Notes: generated from the letters alone by a model not told the origin. DNA of 64,000 nt from Halorussus salinisoli (GCA_005239435.1 SZNP01000011.1:62001-126000), one strand, 5' to 3'; shown: positions 18,709-28,448, counted from the first letter of the stretch. Translations and numbers: made by a program.

Positions 18709-19911
18709 CTAGCTATCGAAAACTCCCTGTTCGGCGAGTATTTCAATTTCATCGCTAGAGTACCCGATTTCTTCGAATACCTCGCGGGTATGTTCACCAA
18801 GTTGTGGCGCAAACGACTCAAACCCGCTTTCAGCGTTGCGATAGTTGAGTGGGTGTTCAATTACTGGAACAGTCCCGTGTTCCGGGTGTTTCATTTCAAC
18901 GACATTATCGCGGGCCTTTGACTGCTCATTGTACAATGCATCTTCAACACTTTGGACAGGCCCTGCCGGGATACCCACATCCTCAACAAGAACGGAGAGC
19001 CATTCGTCGGTGGTCCGCTCAGTCAATGTCGTTTCAAGTTCAGTTTCTAATTCTGCCATATGTTCCACTCGATCTGCATTCGTTTCGAACCGCGGATCGT
19101 CAATGAGATCTTCACGGTCAAGCCCGATACAGAGATTGCTCCAAAGCTTCTTATTGAGACACGCGATATTGATGTACCCGTCTTTAGTCTCGAACGTTTG
19201 ATACGGCGCAAGCACTGGGTCTTTCGTGCCCATTCGAGTTGGCGTCTCCTCAGCAAACACTTTCCCCGCTTGTTTGGTCAGCCATGGGAGTGTTGCATCG
19301 AGCATTCCTAAATCAATGAACTCGCCTTTTCCTGTCTGCTCTCGGCGGTACAACCCGTTGAGAACTCCAAATGCTGCCCACATCGCCGTAATGAGATCTG
19401 TCTGAGGGAGCCCTACTTTGACTGGAGGTCCATCAGCTTCGCCAGTGACGCTCATAATCCCACTGATTCCCTGAATGAGAAGGTCATAGCCTGGCCGTTT
19501 TTGCCATGGCCCAGTCTGGCCGAACGCCGAGATTGCACAGTAGATAATCGACCCATTGTACTCTGTGATGTCTTCGTACGCGACCCCGAGCTTCTCGGCC
19601 GTCCCTGGCCGGTAATTTTGGAGGAAGACATCTGCTTCTGATGCAAGGTCATACAGCGCCTGTTTACCTTCGTCTGTTTTCAGATCGAGTTCGATACTCC
19701 GCTTCCCGTAGTTAACGCTCCAGAAATACGGCGATTCGTCGTTTATAAATGGTGGGCCGGAATGCCGGTTATCATCGCCAACACCCGGTCGTTCAACTTT
19801 GATTACGTCTGCTCCCTGATTTGCAAGCATCAGCGAGGCAAATCCTCCAGTGACGAATGTCGTTAGGTCAAGGACTGTCACGTCACTCAATATCTTGCCG
19901 CGTTCTGGCAT
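18709..19911 (-). CDS. CaiB/BaiF family (class III) CoA-transferase, second copy
   Basis: From MPERGKILSD the protein has 400 residues, matching the family; the frame could begin nine residues earlier. Typical features are the ANQGADVIKVERPG segment (30-43), the GQTGPW motif and Asp172 in GLPQTDLITA at the catalytic position. It is followed after 167 bp by the second crotonase and preceded by an IclR regulator, so this pair may be the regulated core of the pathway. Confidence 0.88.
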   Translation of the reverse strand: MPERGKILSDVTVLDLTTFVTGGFASLMLANQGADVIKVERPGVGDDNRHSGPPFINDESPYFWSVNYGKRSIELDLKTDEGKQALYDLASEADVFLQNYRPGTAEKLGVAYEDITEYNGSIIYCAISAFGQTGPWQKRPGYDLLIQGISGIMSVTGEADGPPVKVGLPQTDLITAMWAAFGVLNGLYRREQTGKGEFIDLGMLDATLPWLTKQAGKVFAEETPTRMGTKDPVLAPYQTFETKDGYINIACLNKKLWSNLCIGLDREDLIDDPRFETNADRVEHMAELETELETTLTERTTDEWLSVLVEDVGIPAGPVQSVEDALYNEQSKARDNVVEMKHPEHGTVPVIEHPLNYRNAESGFESFAPQLGEHTREVFEEIGYSSDEIEILAEQGVFDS

Positions 19912-19980
19912 GGTCCTATCGACACACACAACAGTCATAAGGTTTTGCGTAAGCGGCCGCAGATAGAGGTCGTACCACGT

Positions 19981-20778
19981 TCAGAGAAGTTGCTGACTCT
20001 CTGAGTTCGACGTTTCAATGTTAATTTCGATTATATTTGCAGCCTGTTTAAGGATTTGAGGATAGTCTTCGGTGAATTTTGAATCTTGCATTCGAGCCGT
20101 CGGAGCTGAGATACTAATCGAACCCAGAATCTCTTCTTCCTTGAAAATCGGCACCCCAACAGCACGAATGCCAGAAACTTCTTCTTCGTAATTTAGCGCA
20201 TACCCTCGGTCCCGGACTTCTTCGAGATTATCCAAGAGCTCTTCTCTATCTACTATCGTATTGTCCGTCATCTTCGTCAAACCATGGTCGCCAATGATCT
20301 TCGCTACTTTTGAGTCTGGTAAATGCGCAAGAATTGTTTTTCCAGAAGCCGTACAGTGGAGGTACTCGAGCTCTTCCTGCATCAACGTTCGGTAGTCAGT
20401 TGCGACAGCGTTGTCCCCCCAGGTTTCATAGAGCGAGACTTCACGACCATTATGTTCAACCATAAGGTGAACAATCTCACCAGTTTCCTCAGCGACGTTA
20501 TCCACTTCTTCCTTCGCAGCGTTATACAGACGGGAGTGATTTCGAACATGCTCGCCATAGATTATAAATTGATAACTTAATGCGAACCCCTTATCCTTTT
20601 CTACGACCAAACCGAAATTTTCCAAAGTTGTTAGGTGAGTATGGATGGTTCCAACAGACAAATCAATTTCTTCTGTTAACTCTGAGAGGGTGGCACCTTC
20701 TCTTTCTTTAATCGTCTGTAGAATCTTGCACGACTTTTTGACTGCCTTTATCTCTCTTCCTCCTGATTCCTTCGTCAT
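19981..20778 (-). CDS. IclR family transcriptional regulator
   Basis: A 265-residue regulator. An N-terminal winged helix (about 10-70, with LSELTEEIDLSVGTIHTHL) is followed by a ligand-binding IclR domain (about 75-260) with the family's CTASGKTILAHLP and SISAPTARM segments. It is on the same strand 69 bp upstream of the CoA-transferase, and IclR proteins commonly control aromatic- or organic-acid catabolism, so it is the best candidate regulator of the flanking cluster. Codon use is more AT-rich than its neighbours, which may point to a separate origin. Confidence 0.88.
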   Translation of the reverse strand: MTKESGGREIKAVKKSCKILQTIKEREGATLSELTEEIDLSVGTIHTHLTTLENFGLVVEKDKGFALSYQFIIYGEHVRNHSRLYNAAKEEVDNVAEETGEIVHLMVEHNGREVSLYETWGDNAVATDYRTLMQEELEYLHCTASGKTILAHLPDSKVAKIIGDHGLTKMTDNTIVDREELLDNLEEVRDRGYALNYEEEVSGIRAVGVPIFKEEEILGSISISAPTARMQDSKFTEDYPQILKQAANIIEINIETSNSESQQLL

Positions 20779-21482
20779 TGATTGTTTCTTGTTTCCAAAT
20801 CACGACCCCGCCCACAAGTATTTTACTATTATCAAAACTAATAGCGCCTTATTGCATGTGTTTAATGTTATATTTAACCACCTCAGAAAAGTCTGCCATC
20901 AATGACCGAGCCAGACGATGCATTATCTCAAATAATTTAATATTTGGAATAATATATGGGATGTGGTGGAATCATAATCACTATTTAAACGAAAGCCAAC
21001 GGGAAGTCTTGACTCGTATTTGCCCTTACTGATTACCACGTTCATGAGGTCTACGACTTGCTTCCATTCATTCTCACCGCCACCCCCAGCGCTAATTGCT
21101 GGAAGGTATAATTTGGTCGATCGTAGCGGTGTCCTGGTCCTCTCTGTTGTTTAGGGGTATTATTTGAAGCTATCAAAAGCTACGCTGTTTCAACTGAGAC
21201 TTTACGAACACTCTTTTACTATCTGTTACAAACATAGGGTTGTAACACATCTTCTTCATTCTCAGTTTTTCTTTCCAATGATTGTGATTATTGGTACCTA
21301 GTGTGATGGATTCTTTGATAGAATCAAAACCCTCTGAAGTGTCGACGCATCTCTGCTTTGCTGGGTGACGTTTCGTTCTCAGCCTCTTCTCCTCACTAGT
21401 ATTGGATTCATTTCCCTATCCTCAGTGCAGACGTGCGTACTGCTCCAAAGAGTATATTCTGCGAGCAGTATCGTTATTTTTA
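20779..21482. other. AT-rich intergenic region without a gene
   Basis: About 700 bp, clearly more AT-rich than its surroundings. It must hold the promoter of the IclR gene and the 3' end of the FAD/Fe-S gene transcript. I see no coding region, IS end or large inverted repeat. Confidence 0.45.
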
Positions 21483-24400
21483 CTATATTTCTACTATTGC
21501 TTCAGCTACTTTTTCAATTGGGTGAGGCAGTTCGCCCCCAAGTGCTTCCCAGTCGCCGAGCTGGGCCCGACAGGACGCACCGGGTGCGACCACCGTGTCA
21601 CCGTCGCTCGACTTAATCTGGTCGAAGAGAATCTCAGCGATCTTCCGGCTCATCGAGTAATGCTCGGCCTCATAGCCGAAGCTACCCGCCATCCCGCAGC
21701 AACCCGAATCGAGCGTATCAACCTCGTAGCCCGCCTTACGGAGGACGCTGGCCGTGTGGGTCTCCTTCTTCGTTGCCTTTTGGTGGCAGTGTCCGTGATA
21801 GGTCAGCGTCTCTTCCGGCGCAGAGAATTCGAGGTCAAACTCGAAGCTGTCGAGGTATTCACAGACGCCATAGGTGTTCACGGCTACCCGTTCGGCTTCG
21901 ATAGCGAGGTTAGAAGCTCCGCCAGTGTCTTTCCCCCTGCCTACCACACTCGCACCGTTCGCTTCCATGTCTGCTTCTGAGTCGCCGGTTCGGGGCTCGG
22001 CGTACTGCTCGCCCGAGCGGCTGGCTCCTGGGCGCTCGTGGCCAAGCAGGTCGAGGTAGTCCGACTGGAGCATCACGGCGTCGCTGGGTTCGACCACCAC
22101 GACGTCCCAGCCGTCGCGGACGCGAGGTGCAAGCGCTTCAACGTTTGTTCGGGCGCGCTCGCGGGACATGTTCAGGAAGCCCTTCGAATGGGCGGGCCGC
22201 CCGCTGTCGGTCACTTCGGCCGGAATCTGGATGCGGACGCCCGCCGATTCGAGGACCTTCACTGTGGCCTTCCCGGCATCTGGATGGTTGTAATTAGTGT
22301 AGGCGTCGGGGAACAGCGCAACCTTCCGAACGGCCTCTGATTTGGGGACCCGTGGACCGCCGCGGGCCTCGAACCAGTCCACGAGCGTTTCGCGATGGAA
22401 GGTCGGGAGGCTGCGCTCGCGGGCGATGCCGAGGGCTCTCTCCATCACGACCCGCACGCCCGGCACCTCGCTAGCCCAGTTCGATAGCGGCGCCAGCGCG
22501 CTGCCTACCTTCGAGAGGCCTCCAACGTTGGCGAACAAGCGCTCACGCAGGCCAGCGCCGTGGCGCTGGTGGTATTCGTGCTCGATTTCGGCCTTGAGCT
22601 TGGCCATGTCCACTTCGCTCGGGCAGTCGCGGGCGCACCCCTTACAGCCGATACACAGATCCATCACTTCAGCCATGAACTCAACGTCGAACTGCGCATC
22701 CCCATCGCCGGCCGCTGCCGTGGGCAAGTCACCCGACATCGCCTGCCGGAGCATGTTGGCTCGACCGCGTGTGGCGGTAATCTCCTCATCGGCCGCCCGA
22801 TAGGTCGGGCACATCACACCGCCGGTAGTCGACTGGCCGCCGCGACAGCCTCCGCAGCCGTGGCAGAGCTCGACCATCCCCTGGAAGCCGTTCTCGTTTT
22901 CCCACTGGAGTTTGGGATCGAACCCCGCGTCGAACTCGTAATCGGGGTCGAACCGCAAGTTCTCAGTCATATCATTGTTGCCGCAGACGTTACCCGGGTT
23001 GAGCAGCCAGTCGGGGTCGAACGCCGTCTTCAGCTCGCGGAACAATTCCCAGACCTCGTCACCGTACAGTTTCCGGTTCCACTGGGTCCGGGCGCGACCG
23101 TCGCCGTGCTCACCGGATACGGAGCCCCCGTACTTAACGATGAGGTCAGTCGCCTGGTCCGCGATAGCCTCCATCTGGTTCACGCCAGCGGGACTCTTCG
23201 TGTTCACCAGCGGCCGGACGTGGAGACAACCTGGTCCGGAGTGGGCGTAGAAGCTGGCGAACGTGTCGTTGTCTTCGAGCACCTGCTGGAAGTCGGTGAC
23301 GAACTCCGGGAGGTTCTCGGGCGGGACCGCGGCGTCCTCGATGAACGAGATGTGCTTGGCGTCCGACGTCCGCGAGAGCAGGATGGGGAGCCCCGACTTC
23401 CGGAGCTTCCAGAAGCGAGCCCGATCGTCTGCGTCGTGGGCCTCCAGCGCGTCGAAGGCGAGAGCCCCCTCGCGGTCGTCGCGAAGGGCGGCGACCTTTT
23501 TGCGGCCCTCCGCGTCGTCGTCGGCGTAGAACTCTACGAGCAGGACCGACTCGGTCCCCTCCGGGAGAATATCGACAACGTCGGCGAACTCGTCGGTGTT
23601 CCGCGCGAGGTCGATGAGTACGTCGTCTAGCACTTCTACCGCGGCGGGGTCGTGGTCGAGGATGGGCGCGACGTCCTCCATCGCATCGAGGAGGTTCTCA
23701 TAGGTCAGCAGCGCCACCGACTTGGTTTCGGGAACCGGCTCAAGGCCGACCTCGGCCTCGGTAACGACGGCAAGGGTCCCCTCGCTACCCGCGAGCAAGC
23801 GCGCGAGATTGACGGTTCCAGTCTCCGCTTCGTTGATCAGCCTGTCGAGGTTGTACCCGGAGACGTTGCGCTTAAGCTGGGGATACGCCTCGTTGATGGC
23901 GTCAGCCTCCTCTTCGATGATGCGGGCGACCTCAGCGTAGATGCGTGCTTCGAGATCGCCCTCAAGGTCGCCGCGCTCGCGGAGATTCTCGACTGTCACT
24001 TCACCAAAGGTCGTTACGGTGCCGTCGACAAGGACGACCTCGCACTCCTCGACGTAGGCGTCGGTCTTGCCGTACTTCAGCGAGTGGGAACCGGTGGAAT
24101 TGTTCCCGATAGCGCCGCCCAGCGCTGACCTTTCGCCCCACGCAGGGTCGGGCGCGAACTTCAGGCCGTGGGGTGCTAGCTCCTCATTGAGTTCGCCTAG
24201 TACCACACCCGGTTGCACGCGCGCTGTGGGAGTCTTACCGTCGGTGTGCACCGATACCACTCCGTCCATGTAGCGCGTGAAATCCAGCACGACCGCCTCG
24301 TTGACGGCCTGTCCGGCCAGACTGGTACCCCCGCCACGCGGTAGAACCGGAATCCTGCGCTCAGCGCAGTACTCCATAACCGCCGCCACATCGCCGGTCG

Positions 24401-24641
24401 AAGTGGGGAAGACGACGCCGATAGGCGTTACCTCGTACGCGCTGGCGTCGGTCGCGTAGAGATGCCGAGTGTAGTCATCGAATCGCGCTTCTCCGTCTAT
24501 TTGAGCATTCAGGTAGGCAATGAAATCTAATTCTTCCTCACCGCCGACGTAGTTGTAGTCAACTCGTGAATCTTCTACAGGATTGTCACGGTCCGTTACG
24601 TCTGCTCGCTCATTATTATCTATGTGGTCAAATATCCTCAT
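21483..24641 (-). CDS. FAD-linked oxidase / Fe-S fusion protein, D-lactate dehydrogenase-like
   Basis: From MRIFDHIDNNER the protein has 1052 residues. Order: FAD-binding type 4 domain (about 60-250, with PRGGGTSLAGQ and GGAIGNNSTGSHSLKYG), FAD-oxidase C-terminal domain (about 260-560, ending HGDGRARTQWNRKLYG), a 4Fe-4S region (CHGCGGC then a later CP, and CIGCKGCARDCP) and a CCG domain with HGHCHQKA and DSGCCGMAGSFG. This is the DLD/GlcD-GlpC fusion layout for oxidation of D-lactate or another D-2-hydroxyacid, passing electrons to the respiratory chain. In the first Fe-S cluster the fourth Cys follows an 11-residue insertion. No signal peptide is present. Confidence 0.88.
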   Translation of the reverse strand: MRIFDHIDNNERADVTDRDNPVEDSRVDYNYVGGEEELDFIAYLNAQIDGEARFDDYTRHLYATDASAYEVTPIGVVFPTSTGDVAAVMEYCAERRIPVLPRGGGTSLAGQAVNEAVVLDFTRYMDGVVSVHTDGKTPTARVQPGVVLGELNEELAPHGLKFAPDPAWGERSALGGAIGNNSTGSHSLKYGKTDAYVEECEVVLVDGTVTTFGEVTVENLRERGDLEGDLEARIYAEVARIIEEEADAINEAYPQLKRNVSGYNLDRLINEAETGTVNLARLLAGSEGTLAVVTEAEVGLEPVPETKSVALLTYENLLDAMEDVAPILDHDPAAVEVLDDVLIDLARNTDEFADVVDILPEGTESVLLVEFYADDDAEGRKKVAALRDDREGALAFDALEAHDADDRARFWKLRKSGLPILLSRTSDAKHISFIEDAAVPPENLPEFVTDFQQVLEDNDTFASFYAHSGPGCLHVRPLVNTKSPAGVNQMEAIADQATDLIVKYGGSVSGEHGDGRARTQWNRKLYGDEVWELFRELKTAFDPDWLLNPGNVCGNNDMTENLRFDPDYEFDAGFDPKLQWENENGFQGMVELCHGCGGCRGGQSTTGGVMCPTYRAADEEITATRGRANMLRQAMSGDLPTAAAGDGDAQFDVEFMAEVMDLCIGCKGCARDCPSEVDMAKLKAEIEHEYHQRHGAGLRERLFANVGGLSKVGSALAPLSNWASEVPGVRVVMERALGIARERSLPTFHRETLVDWFEARGGPRVPKSEAVRKVALFPDAYTNYNHPDAGKATVKVLESAGVRIQIPAEVTDSGRPAHSKGFLNMSRERARTNVEALAPRVRDGWDVVVVEPSDAVMLQSDYLDLLGHERPGASRSGEQYAEPRTGDSEADMEANGASVVGRGKDTGGASNLAIEAERVAVNTYGVCEYLDSFEFDLEFSAPEETLTYHGHCHQKATKKETHTASVLRKAGYEVDTLDSGCCGMAGSFGYEAEHYSMSRKIAEILFDQIKSSDGDTVVAPGASCRAQLGDWEALGGELPHPIEKVAEAIVEI

Positions 24642-24747
24642 TATGTAATAGATCCTCGTTATATTTGAGCCGTAGAGCGCCACTAACAATAGCTTTTCTG
24701 TTATGGTCGTGAGGCAGTATTATCATTTTTATCTCGTGTGTAAAAGT

Positions 24748-25120
24748 ATGAACAACATCAAAAATCCGCTCTTGATAATCGACGTGGAAAGCGCGGGACC
24801 CGCACTGAGGAGATAAACGACGTGCTGGAATCGTTCATCGGCGGCCGCGGCGTCGGCACGGAACTCACCTACGATCGCATTCCGTTCGATGCCGACTCGT
24901 TCTCCCGGATAACAGTCTCTTTTTCATACCAGGCCGATGCAGGCCTCCCGGATGTGCTTCACCGACCGAATGAACCTCACGGGCGTCTTGCCGTTGACCG
25001 GCGACCTGCCGTCGTCGAATGCCGCCGGATTCATACCCCTCCCTTTTTCTGGCTCCGGGTTCAGTGCGGTCGAAATCAAGGGCGAGAGACGACCTAATCG
25101 TCATCAAGCCGATTGACGAG
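24748..25120 (+). pseudogene. Aldehyde ferredoxin oxidoreductase (AOR) N-terminal pseudogene
   Basis: Three frames together encode an AOR-like N-terminus. It begins MNNIKNPLLIIDV. After a one-base shift near 24797 it continues EEINDVLESFIGGRGVG and YDRIPFDADSF. A second shift near 24910-24945 leads to CFTDRMNLTGVLPLTGDLPS, then NAAGFIPLPFSGSGFSAVEIKG. A third shift near 25085 gives DDLIVIKPIDEK. FIGGRG and the PLTG/NAAG blocks are AOR hallmarks. Only about 120 of the usual 600 residues remain. It diverges from the FAD/Fe-S gene and precedes an aldehyde dehydrogenase, so a tungsten aldehyde oxidase was probably once part of this locus. Confidence 0.7.
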
Positions 25121-25507
25121 AAAGTTAAAAAGCTGATCCTCGTGGATCTCATTGTCTGCTTGCTGTTTAGAGTGCACATCCTCAGCAAGCAGACGTTCTA
25201 ACTAACCGGCTTTGTGAGGTGCTGAGACTAGCGAGACTACGGTTGAAGCGACACTAGATGGCCTGCTTGCAAGTCCACCAGCCAGCCCCTGACCATCAGG
25301 CGAAGCGTTTCTGATTCCAGTTCCCGTTGGTCACGCTGTCTTATACCGTGTAGATAATCAGCAATTCTCATCGTTGCCTGATCCAGAGCGACTGAGAATA
25401 GTGGAGCGGGCGAGGTTGTGAGACGTGTGATGGGACCGACTAGTATGTGTGTCAAATCTGTGTCGAATCGTAACAGTAGTATAGGATGATTTAAAAAATA
25501 TCACTCG
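25121..25507. other. Intergenic region before the aldehyde dehydrogenase
   Basis: No gene is supported. A minus-strand open frame of 72 codons (25237-25455) has no recognisable motif. An AT-rich TTTAAAAAATA stretch at 25490-25500 lies just before the aldehyde dehydrogenase start, too close for a normal leaderless TATA box. Confidence 0.35.
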
Positions 25508-26950
25508 ATGCCGGAGAAGAACTATATTAACGGAGACTGGGTCAAATCAGAGACCGGGGACATCGTCGAGGTAGAGAATCCCGCGAACCCGAGCGAAGTC
25601 GTCGAAAGCTATCAACAGTCCGGCGCGGCCGACGCGATCGCAGCCGTTGAGGCCGCGGACGCGGCGCAGGACGACTGGGCCACAACGCCCGGACCAGAAC
25701 GAGGTCGCATTCTGCGCAAAGCTGGCACGTGGCTCAGGGACCGCAAAGAGGAGCTGACAAATCAGCTCATCGCCGAGGAAGGGAAGGCCTATGCTGAGGC
25801 TAGCGGCGAGGTCCAGCGCGCCATCGAGATCTTCCACTACTTCGCGGGGAAAGCAGCCGACCTTGGCGGCACCGTCAAAGGACCGAGCGCGCAGAACCAG
25901 AACTTATACACAATCAAGGAGCCGATCGGCGTCGCCGCGCTCATCACGTCGTGGAACTACCCTATTGCCATCCCGGCGTGGAAGCTCGCGCCAGCGCTGG
26001 CAGCCGGCAACACGGTCGTGCTGAAGCCAGCATCGCTTGCACCCGGCGTCGCAGTCGAACTTGCGAAGGCGCTCGACGAGGGTGGCCTACCTGATGGCGT
26101 GCTAAACGTGGTTACTGGCCCTGGAAGCACAGTTGGGTCGGAGTTCATCGAGCACGACGCGGTCAACGCGGTTTCGTTTACGGGTAGTAGCGAGGTCGGC
26201 CAGATGGTGTACGATCAGGCGACTGATGCCAGTAAGCGCGTCCAGACAGAACTCGGCGGGAAGAACCCGACGCTCGTTAGCTCCTCCGCCGACCCCGCCG
26301 AGGCAGCCGACATCGTCGCTAGCGGCGGATTCGGGACAACCGGCCAGTCATGTACCGCGTGCTCCCGCGCTATCGTCCACGAGAATATTTATAATGAGTT
26401 CGTCGATGAACTCGTCGACCGCGCCGAAACCGTCGACATCGGCCCCGGACTCGATCATGAGATGGGGCCGCAGGTCAGCGCTGACGAACTCGAATCGACG
26501 CTCGATTATATCGAAATCGCCGAGAGCGAGGGTGCGACGCTTACAGCTGGCGGTGGTATCCCCGAATCCGCTGCAACCGAGGAAGGTTACTTCATCGAGC
26601 CAACCGTGTTCACCGATGTGGATTCCAGTATGCGCATCGCTCAGGAGGAGGTTTTCGGGCCTGTCATCGCGGTCATCAAAGTGAGAGACTTCGCCGAGGG
26701 TCTCGACGTGGCGAATGACGTCCACTACGGTCTCTCGGCGAGCATTGTCACCGACGACCACACGGAGGCTAACCGGTTCGTCGACGAAATTGAAGCGGGC
26801 GTCGCCAAAGTTAATGCGAAGACGACAGGTCTCGAGCTCCATGTCCCGTTCGGCGGCTTCAAGCAGTCGTCCAGCGAGACGTGGCGCGAACAGGGTGACG
26901 AGGGGTTGGAGTTCTACACCATCGAGAAGACGGTGTACGATAGCTACTAA
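25508..26950 (+). CDS. NAD(P)-dependent aldehyde dehydrogenase
   Basis: A 480-residue aldehyde dehydrogenase with all key residues: Asn150 (SWNYP), Lys173 (LKPAS), Glu248 (ELGGKN) and Cys282 (GQSCTA), with the GSSEVG cofactor loop at 226-231. The C-terminal VPFGGFKQSSSETWREQG block resembles 2,5-dioxovalerate (alpha-ketoglutaric semialdehyde) dehydrogenases of haloarchaeal sugar pathways, but succinate- or other semialdehyde substrates fit too. It is a single gene. It could finish the aminotransferase reaction of this locus by oxidising a semialdehyde to an acid. Confidence 0.9.
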   Translation: MPEKNYINGDWVKSETGDIVEVENPANPSEVVESYQQSGAADAIAAVEAADAAQDDWATTPGPERGRILRKAGTWLRDRKEELTNQLIAEEGKAYAEASGEVQRAIEIFHYFAGKAADLGGTVKGPSAQNQNLYTIKEPIGVAALITSWNYPIAIPAWKLAPALAAGNTVVLKPASLAPGVAVELAKALDEGGLPDGVLNVVTGPGSTVGSEFIEHDAVNAVSFTGSSEVGQMVYDQATDASKRVQTELGGKNPTLVSSSADPAEAADIVASGGFGTTGQSCTACSRAIVHENIYNEFVDELVDRAETVDIGPGLDHEMGPQVSADELESTLDYIEIAESEGATLTAGGGIPESAATEEGYFIEPTVFTDVDSSMRIAQEEVFGPVIAVIKVRDFAEGLDVANDVHYGLSASIVTDDHTEANRFVDEIEAGVAKVNAKTTGLELHVPFGGFKQSSSETWREQGDEGLEFYTIEKTVYDSY

Positions 26951-27886
26951 GTTCGTGGCGAAAGACAGCTGGTGACGCAATTGAGGGGAACTAGCTGTGA
27001 TGTCGGTCAAGCTAGCACACCAGTACGACGCCCGAATCAACTTCGTCATCCCATTACTCAGCTTTCCAATTCAGACGGGGACTCTCGTTTACAGACCAAC
27101 CGGTTCAGCACACGATGGCATCAGAGAATCCAAATGGAACTTAGGGAGTCGTCTCGAGTGCGAATATGATCTGTTCGGGTGGCCCAATAAGTTCACTGTC
27201 GACGAAGTCTACGTGCGCCCGCTGCGTTGTTTTAGCCTATGGCAAGTTCCCAGCCGTACGTTGGCAATCTGGTGTATGATCGCGAGCTGAGATAGAGGAC
27301 GACAAGTGATTCGATACGATTTCTCATCTGTAGGCTGTGTTCTGACTCTTGCTTGCCGTCACTTGTTCCCCTTTCCCAGATAGTGCATTCGACCCCGGAT
27401 AGACAGCGAGGGTTGCTTGTTGTCCTACTTATCTATGGCCAGTAAAGTGGTGGATACAGTTATTGGGATTGGCAAAAACGACAATCTCACAGGAGGATCG
27501 TACGTGAGTTACGACGGTATGATTCTGCCGGGAGTTGGCAAGTAGTTCTACCAGATTACTTGTGAAAGCCCCTTCTAAATGATAGGAATGGCTTGTGTTA
27601 ACGTGCTGAGACTCTATCAGTTGAGCCGTGTTCAGTGACTCGCCATCCTTTTGAGCGTATATGACTATATTTTTTATACCAACAGATACGTCGCACCGAA
27701 GTCACAGTTGATATCCGCAGCCACATCGAACTTACTATCGTTACAAACATATGTAAATATAAGTATGTGAATGGGATCACGAGTAAAATTGGCCCCTTTC
27801 TCCGAGGGATACATCCGCACACACGATCGCTATTCTACACGTACGCTTTCGATGGCGGCCCTACAGATAACGAACGTAGACAAATG
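26951..27886. other. Intergenic region without a supported gene
   Basis: Nearly 1 kb with no recognisable protein. A 36-codon frame (27435-27545, MASKVVDTVIGIG...) has no clear family and may be chance or a gene remnant. Base composition and the lack of long frames suggest decayed DNA at the edge of the catabolic island. Confidence 0.4.
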
Positions 27887-27894
27887 ATTATAAG
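27887..27894 (+). promoter_or_regulatory. TATA-like box of the winged-helix regulator gene
   Basis: ATTATAAG lies about 30 bp before the ATG at 27921, the usual haloarchaeal spacing for a near-leaderless transcript. An AGGAGTGA sequence (27910-27917) just before the start could also serve as a ribosome-binding site. Confidence 0.4.
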
Positions 27895-27920
27895 GCAGTT
27901 CTCGTATAGGAGTGATTAAA

Positions 27921-28256
27921 ATGGATGCGTCAGGCTCAACTGACACCAGTGAGCCGTATTTGACACGTGAACACGCCACGGATGCTCTTCTGAACCTCCC
28001 ACCGAGCGCTAAGCTCATCGTTAAAGTACTAAAATATAATGAAACAATGACTCAGGGCCAGCTCGTGGAGGAATCACTCCTACCAGACCGGACGGTTCGG
28101 TACGCGTTGAACCGTCTTGACGATGAAGGCCTCCTCCACTCAGAATTCTCTCTGACAGATGCCCGAAAGCGGTGCTATTCGCTTGACCTCGAATATCTCA
28201 AATCCTGTGAATATCCATCTATTCTTAACTATTCCAGTATCAATTTAATATTATAA
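27921..28256 (+). CDS. Winged-helix (MarR-like) transcriptional regulator
   Basis: A 111-residue protein with one winged-helix domain: LPPSAKLIVKVLKYNETMTQGQL leads into the recognition-helix region LPDRTVRYALNRLDDEGLL, and the wing follows in SEFSLTDARKRCYSL. This is a frequent haloarchaeal stand-alone MarR-like layout. I start at the ATG at 27921 because of the AGGAG-like sequence and TATA spacing. Target genes are unknown; the small zinc-ribbon gene downstream is the only intact neighbour. Confidence 0.75.
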   Translation: MDASGSTDTSEPYLTREHATDALLNLPPSAKLIVKVLKYNETMTQGQLVEESLLPDRTVRYALNRLDDEGLLHSEFSLTDARKRCYSLDLEYLKSCEYPSILNYSSINLIL

Positions 28257-28346
28257 TGATGGAGTGGACCAGTGGAGTTGATCAAGGAAATACGTCGATC
28301 GTCGAAGCTAAAATTTATGTTCTGTCGAAGGCTAGCAGCTAGTACT

Positions 28347-28448
28347 ATGTTCACCAATTGCTCTCAGTGCCAGGGAGATATAGTAAAGAAACGCGATTAC
28401 TACGTGTGCGGCGAATGTGGTTTTGTACCACCGGAAGGAGCAGACTAA
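28347..28448 (+). CDS. 33-residue zinc-ribbon microprotein
   Basis: A 33-codon gene, MFTNCSQCQGDI...ending PPEGAD. Two CxxC knuckles (Cys5/Cys8 and Cys21/Cys24) spaced 12 residues apart make a textbook single zinc ribbon. Haloarchaea encode many such zinc-finger microproteins; their roles are mostly unknown. It lies 90 bp downstream of the winged-helix regulator on the same strand and may be co-transcribed. A decayed IS element follows. Confidence 0.6.
   Translation: MFTNCSQCQGDIVKKRDYYVCGECGFVPPEGAD

Noticed and set aside
22560..23630. 356-residue plus-strand open frame
   Set aside because: Antisense to the FAD/Fe-S gene, without recognisable motifs; the real gene is on the minus strand.
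24865..25188. 107-residue minus-strand gene
   Set aside because: It is antisense to the aldehyde ferredoxin oxidoreductase remnant and has no motif.
27435..27545. 36-codon gene MASKVVDTV...
   Set aside because: No family, no clear promoter, and the surrounding region shows no coding signal; kept only as a remark.
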